From Nocardia anaemiae NBRC 100462 (lineage in GTDB: Bacteria > Actinomycetota > Actinomycetes > Mycobacteriales > Mycobacteriaceae): a stretch of DNA of 64,000 bases. The notes below the pieces were generated by a model, which had not been told where the DNA came from, made no database searches, and was given only the letters and a program-made list of their open reading frames with translations. The position numbers and the translations under genes are program-made. Where the stretch lies: assembly GCF_001612725.1 (NCBI RefSeq), contig NZ_BDAZ01000061.1, positions 34,539 to 98,538 on the forward strand. The letters are read 5' to 3'. The first letter of the stretch is position 1. Each line of letters begins with the position of its first letter. Below are positions 60,646 through 64,000 of the stretch, one piece after another.

Positions 60646-63216
60646 TCAAAGGCGCGGGTCGACCGGCTCCGATTCGAGGGCGAGGACCGCGAAGACCGCT
60701 TCGTGCACGCGCCACAGCGGTTCGCCCGCGACGAAGCGGTCCAGTGCCTCCAGGCCCAGTGCGTACTCGCGCAGCGCCATCGAGCGCTTGCGGCCGAGAC
60801 CACGGGTGCGCAACCTGCGTAGGTTGTCCTCGCGCAGGTACTCCGGGCCGTAGATTATCCGAAGATATTCGGGGCCACGGCATTTCACGCCAGGCTGGAC
60901 CAGGTGATCGCCTTCGCTGCGGACCATCGCGTCGTACGGCTTCACCACCATGCCCTCGCCACCCGCCGTGGTCAGCTCGCTCCACCAGGTGGTCGCGGCG
61001 GCCGCGCTGGCCGAATCGGTTAGATCGACGATCTTTCGGCCGGTCGGGGTGAACAGCTCGGCGTCGGCAGCGACCAGCCGGTCGATATTCGACAGGTGCC
61101 AATCATGGTCACGCACCGCGTAATTGCTGCCCGCACCGGCCAGGATCTGGAACGGTGCGATACGCAGACCGTCCAGGCCGTCGACCGGCCAACAGTAGCG
61201 GCCGTAGGCGGTGGTGAAGGCCGCCGCGTCGGTCTTGCGTGCGGCGGTACGGTCCGCTAACTCGGTGACATCCAGACCCCGTGCCGCGACGGCGGTCAGC
61301 AGGTCGGACGCGGTGCCGAGTGCCGCACGGGCGGCCGCACCGACGGCAGCGTACTGATTGCGCAGCAGGCCAACGGCTTTGGCCGACCACGGCATGAGCT
61401 CGGTATCGAGCAGCAGCCATTCGGTGTTCAATTCCTCGAACAGGCCAGCCGTTTCGGCGGCGGTACGTACTCGGGCGAGCAGCTCCTCGGTCTGCGCGGT
61501 GTCGTCGAAGAACGGCCGCCCGGTACGGGTGTAGAGCGCGCCGGTACTGCCGTCGTCGACGCCGAAGCGATCGGCCGCGACCTGTGCTGAGCGCGTCACG
61601 AGGACGATCGCGCGCGAGCCCATGTGCTTCTCCTCGCATACCACGCGCCGAACACCCTCGGACCGGTAGTAGTCGAACGCTTCGGCGGGATGCTCGAGGT
61701 AACCGTCCAGTTGGGTGGTCGCACACGGCGCCATGGTCGGCGGCAGGTACACCAGCCAGCGCGGATCGATGGCAAAGCGACTCATCACCTCCAATGCGGC
61801 CCCGGCGTTCTCCTCATGTACACCGACGCGACCGTGCTGACGGGTCTCCACCACCCGGCGGCCCAGCACATCGTCCAGATCGAGCACGCCGGGATCGCGG
61901 TGCACCACGCCGCCCGGTATCGCGATGGTGGTGGCCTGCAGCGGCCGCACCGGCTCGTACCAAACCCGTTCGGCCGGAACCGTAACCGGCAAACGCTCCG
62001 GATACCGCAGGGCCGAGAGCTTGCCACCGAAGACGACGCCGGTATCCAGGCACAATGTGTTGTTCACCCAGCGCAGATCGGTCACGGGCGTGTGGCCGTA
62101 CAGCACGGTGGCGCGGCCGCGGTAATCCTCGGCCCACGGATAACGCACCGGCAGACCGTATTCGTCGGTCTCCCCGGTGGATTCGCCGTACATCGCGAAG
62201 GCGCGAACCCGACCCGACGCGCGCCCGTGGTACTCCTCCTTCAGCCCGGCGTGTGCGACCACCAGTCTGCCGCCATCGAGCACATAGTGGCTGATCAGGC
62301 CGCGGCAGAAGTCCAGCGCCGCCTTGCGGAAATCCTCATCCTCGGTCTCCAACTGGGCCAGTGATTCCGCGAGCCCGTGCGCGATACGCACCTTCTTCCC
62401 GTCGAGTGCGCGCACCAGCTTGTTCTCGTGATTTCCGGTGACGCACAATGCGTTTCCGGCGTGCACCATCCCCATGACGAGTCGGAGCACACCGGGGGTA
62501 TCCGGCCCGCGATCGACCAGATCACCGACGAATACCGCGGTCCGCCCCGCCGGGTGGCTCGCACCGACCGCCCGGCCCGCATCGTCACGCGCCAGGTCGT
62601 AGCCGAGTTCGCCGAGCAGCGTTTCCAATTCGGCGCGGCAGCCGTGCACGTCGCCGATCACATCGAATGGTCCGGTGAGTTCACGCTTATCGTTCCAGGC
62701 CTTTTCGTCGACGATGCTCGCCGACTCGATCTCCTCGACGCCGCGCAGTATGTACACCTTCCGGAAGCCCTCGCGTTCCAGACCGCGCAGGCTCCGGCGC
62801 AGTTCGCGCTGCTGACGGGAGATCACATGCCTGGGCAGGTGCGACCGGTCCGGGCGTCGCGTATTGCGTTCGAAGCACATGTCATCGGGGACGTCGAGCA
62901 CGATCGCCACCGGCAGCACATCGTGCGCTCGCGCCACCGCGATCAGTTCCTGACGCGCCTTGGGCTGCACATTGGTGGCATCGATAACGGTGCGCAGGCC
63001 GCGCCGCAGCCGGATACCGGCGATGTGGTGCAGCAATGCGAACGCGTCCGGCGTCGAGGACTGATCGTTCTCGTCATCGCTGACGATGCCGCGACAGGTA
63101 TCAGAGGAGACGACCGCGGTATGCCGAAAGTGCTTGCGCGCGAATGTCGATTTGCCGGATCCGGTGCTGCCGATCAGCACGACGAGGGAGAGCTCCGGGA
63201 CGGATAGCTCGGTCAT
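60646..63216 (-). CDS. pnkp: Polynucleotide kinase-phosphatase-ligase Pnkp (bacterial RNA repair)
   Basis: An 856-residue three-domain enzyme. Residues about 1-170 are the 5' kinase (P-loop LIGSTGSGKSTFARKHF, DATNVQ). Residues about 180-470 are the 2',3' metallophosphatase (IGDVHGC, GDLVDRGPD, GNHENK, YGHTPV). The C-terminal part is the adenylyltransferase/ligase, with motif I in EEKHMGSRAIV and the later GEGMVVKP. It heals and seals broken RNA with Hen1. ATG 63216 shares its A with the hen1 stop (TGATG), so translation is coupled. Length agrees with the Clostridium thermocellum enzyme (870). Confidence 0.95.
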   Translation of the reverse strand: MTELSVPELSLVVLIGSTGSGKSTFARKHFRHTAVVSSDTCRGIVSDDENDQSSTPDAFALLHHIAGIRLRRGLRTVIDATNVQPKARQELIAVARAHDVLPVAIVLDVPDDMCFERNTRRPDRSHLPRHVISRQQRELRRSLRGLEREGFRKVYILRGVEEIESASIVDEKAWNDKRELTGPFDVIGDVHGCRAELETLLGELGYDLARDDAGRAVGASHPAGRTAVFVGDLVDRGPDTPGVLRLVMGMVHAGNALCVTGNHENKLVRALDGKKVRIAHGLAESLAQLETEDEDFRKAALDFCRGLISHYVLDGGRLVVAHAGLKEEYHGRASGRVRAFAMYGESTGETDEYGLPVRYPWAEDYRGRATVLYGHTPVTDLRWVNNTLCLDTGVVFGGKLSALRYPERLPVTVPAERVWYEPVRPLQATTIAIPGGVVHRDPGVLDLDDVLGRRVVETRQHGRVGVHEENAGAALEVMSRFAIDPRWLVYLPPTMAPCATTQLDGYLEHPAEAFDYYRSEGVRRVVCEEKHMGSRAIVLVTRSAQVAADRFGVDDGSTGALYTRTGRPFFDDTAQTEELLARVRTAAETAGLFEELNTEWLLLDTELMPWSAKAVGLLRNQYAAVGAAARAALGTASDLLTAVAARGLDVTELADRTAARKTDAAAFTTAYGRYCWPVDGLDGLRIAPFQILAGAGSNYAVRDHDWHLSNIDRLVAADAELFTPTGRKIVDLTDSASAAAATTWWSELTTAGGEGMVVKPYDAMVRSEGDHLVQPGVKCRGPEYLRIIYGPEYLREDNLRRLRTRGLGRKRSMALREYALGLEALDRFVAGEPLWRVHEAVFAVLALESEPVDPRL

Positions 63217-64000
63217 CACGCGGTTCCTCTCGTACTGCCTTCGGTCGCGGCCTTGGTGAACAGCGCCAGCTGCGTGGGCGGGCCGAATTCGGGATGTTCG
63301 ACACCGACCGGCACGAAGCGCACCGCGTACCCGTACCGCTCGGCCACGCCAGCGGACCAGCCCGCGAATTCTGCACGGCTCCATTCGAATCGGTGGTCGG
63401 AGTGCCTGAACTCGCCCGCGGGTAGCGTCTCGTACACCACATTGTGCTCGGCATTCGGTGTCGTCACCACCACGGAACCCGGTGCGGCCGAACCGAATAC
63501 GGCGTATTCCAGCGCACCCAGCCGCGGCGGATCGATATGCTCGACGACCTCCATCAGCACGGCAGCGTCGTAGCCGCGCAACCGAGCATCGGTATACGTC
63601 AGAGCTCCCTGCAGCAATGTCAAGCGCTGCGCCACCCGCTCCGGCATCCGCTCCAGCCGCAAGCGCCGCTTGCTGATGTTCAGCGCTCGCATCGATACGT
63701 CGACACCGACGACCTCGGTAAAAGCCTTGTCCGCCAACAATTCCCGCAGCAAGGCACCCTCACCGCAACCGAGATCGAGCACCCGGTGCGCCCCGACCTC
63801 CCGCAGCGCGGCCAAAACGGCGGCGCGTCGCATGACCGCCAACGACGGTGGCCGCTCGTCGCTGTCGGCCACCGACGCAGGCTGCGTCGGCCCGGAGGGT
63901 TCCACGGCGAGCTCGGCGGTGCTGTTTTCGGCAGACTCCGCCTCGTCGAACCCCTGCTCGACCGCATCGAGCTCCTCCGCCTCGACATCGTCCACCTCGG
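63216..64000 (-). CDS. hen1: Hen1 RNA 3'-terminal ribose 2'-O-methyltransferase, C-terminal part
   Basis: The frame remains open to the window edge, so the start is outside; about 261 codons are seen of an expected 450-490. The methyltransferase domain is complete: SAM motif RVLDLGCGEGALL, GVDVSMRALNISKRRL, the Mn-binding EVVEHID...RL, and TTPNAEHN with HSDHRFEWSRAEFAGW. The acidic segment before it (AVEPSGPTQPASVADSDERP) links to the ligase-activating N-terminal domain. Hen1 methylates the 2'-OH at the break before Pnkp seals it, protecting against repeat cleavage by ribotoxins. Confidence 0.95.
   Translation of the reverse strand, partial: EVDDVEAEELDAVEQGFDEAESAENSTAELAVEPSGPTQPASVADSDERPPSLAVMRRAAVLAALREVGAHRVLDLGCGEGALLRELLADKAFTEVVGVDVSMRALNISKRRLRLERMPERVAQRLTLLQGALTYTDARLRGYDAAVLMEVVEHIDPPRLGALEYAVFGSAAPGSVVVTTPNAEHNVVYETLPAGEFRHSDHRFEWSRAEFAGWSAGVAERYGYAVRFVPVGVEHPEFGPPTQLALFTKAATEGSTRGTA

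Overview
The window is high-GC actinobacterial DNA (roughly two thirds G+C, many GTG/TTG starts, few strong Shine-Dalgarno sites). It most resembles Nocardia or a close relative in Mycobacteriales. The first 24 kb keep gene content known from the Mycobacterium tuberculosis Rv2477c-Rv2464c segment (ettA, NAD-glutamate dehydrogenase, thioesterase, HNH protein, glbO, aglA, pepN, mycothiol-linked DsbA-like protein, rpiB, nei). Interspersed are azlCD with an XRE regulator, purC, a Nudix gene, an ECF sigma/DGPF pair, a ferredoxin-reductase-like flavoprotein and an M48 protease. The genus is inferred from synteny and gene families only.

Accessory DNA begins at nei. A degenerate copy of the first 36 codons of a nei-type gene (23507-23617) lies directly before intact nei (23610-24425). 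A degenerate copy of a nei-type 3' end, finishing CPTCQAS-stop, lies at 33252-33320. Between intact nei and that 3' relic is a six-gene plus-strand island (24608-33279): an FHA protein, an FHA/double-zinc-ribbon/Ser-Thr kinase, a zinc-ribbon/TPR protein, a 1162-residue kinase with WD40 propellers, and two unrecognised proteins. Two ATGA/GTGA junctions tie the genes together. This phospho-signalling island, apparently framed by halves of an older nei, is the best candidate for an undescribed system here.

From 33.3 to 44.2 kb lies a divergent catabolic locus, probably for an aromatic or similar alcohol/aldehyde/acid. The minus-strand operon is ALDH, alcohol dehydrogenase, SDR, amidohydrolase, acyl-CoA ligase and MaoC hydratase. 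The plus-strand operon is MarR, IclR, Rieske oxygenase, a 62-residue protein, VanB-type reductase and an alpha/beta hydrolase. Two CAGGAwwCCTG operators sit in the divergent promoter region. A diguanylate cyclase follows, then tRNA-Gly(UCC) and tRNA-Pro(UGG), a strong hairpin and decayed DNA with a possible integrase fragment.

The last third holds a PAS/GAF-like protein with a P450 lacking the ExxR motif, an FAD monooxygenase, an NB-ARC/LuxR regulator, an OmpR-type two-component system, a GMC oxidoreductase, a divergent NmrA/TetR pair, a serine beta-lactamase-fold hydrolase, and the Pnkp-Hen1 RNA repair pair; hen1 runs off the right edge.
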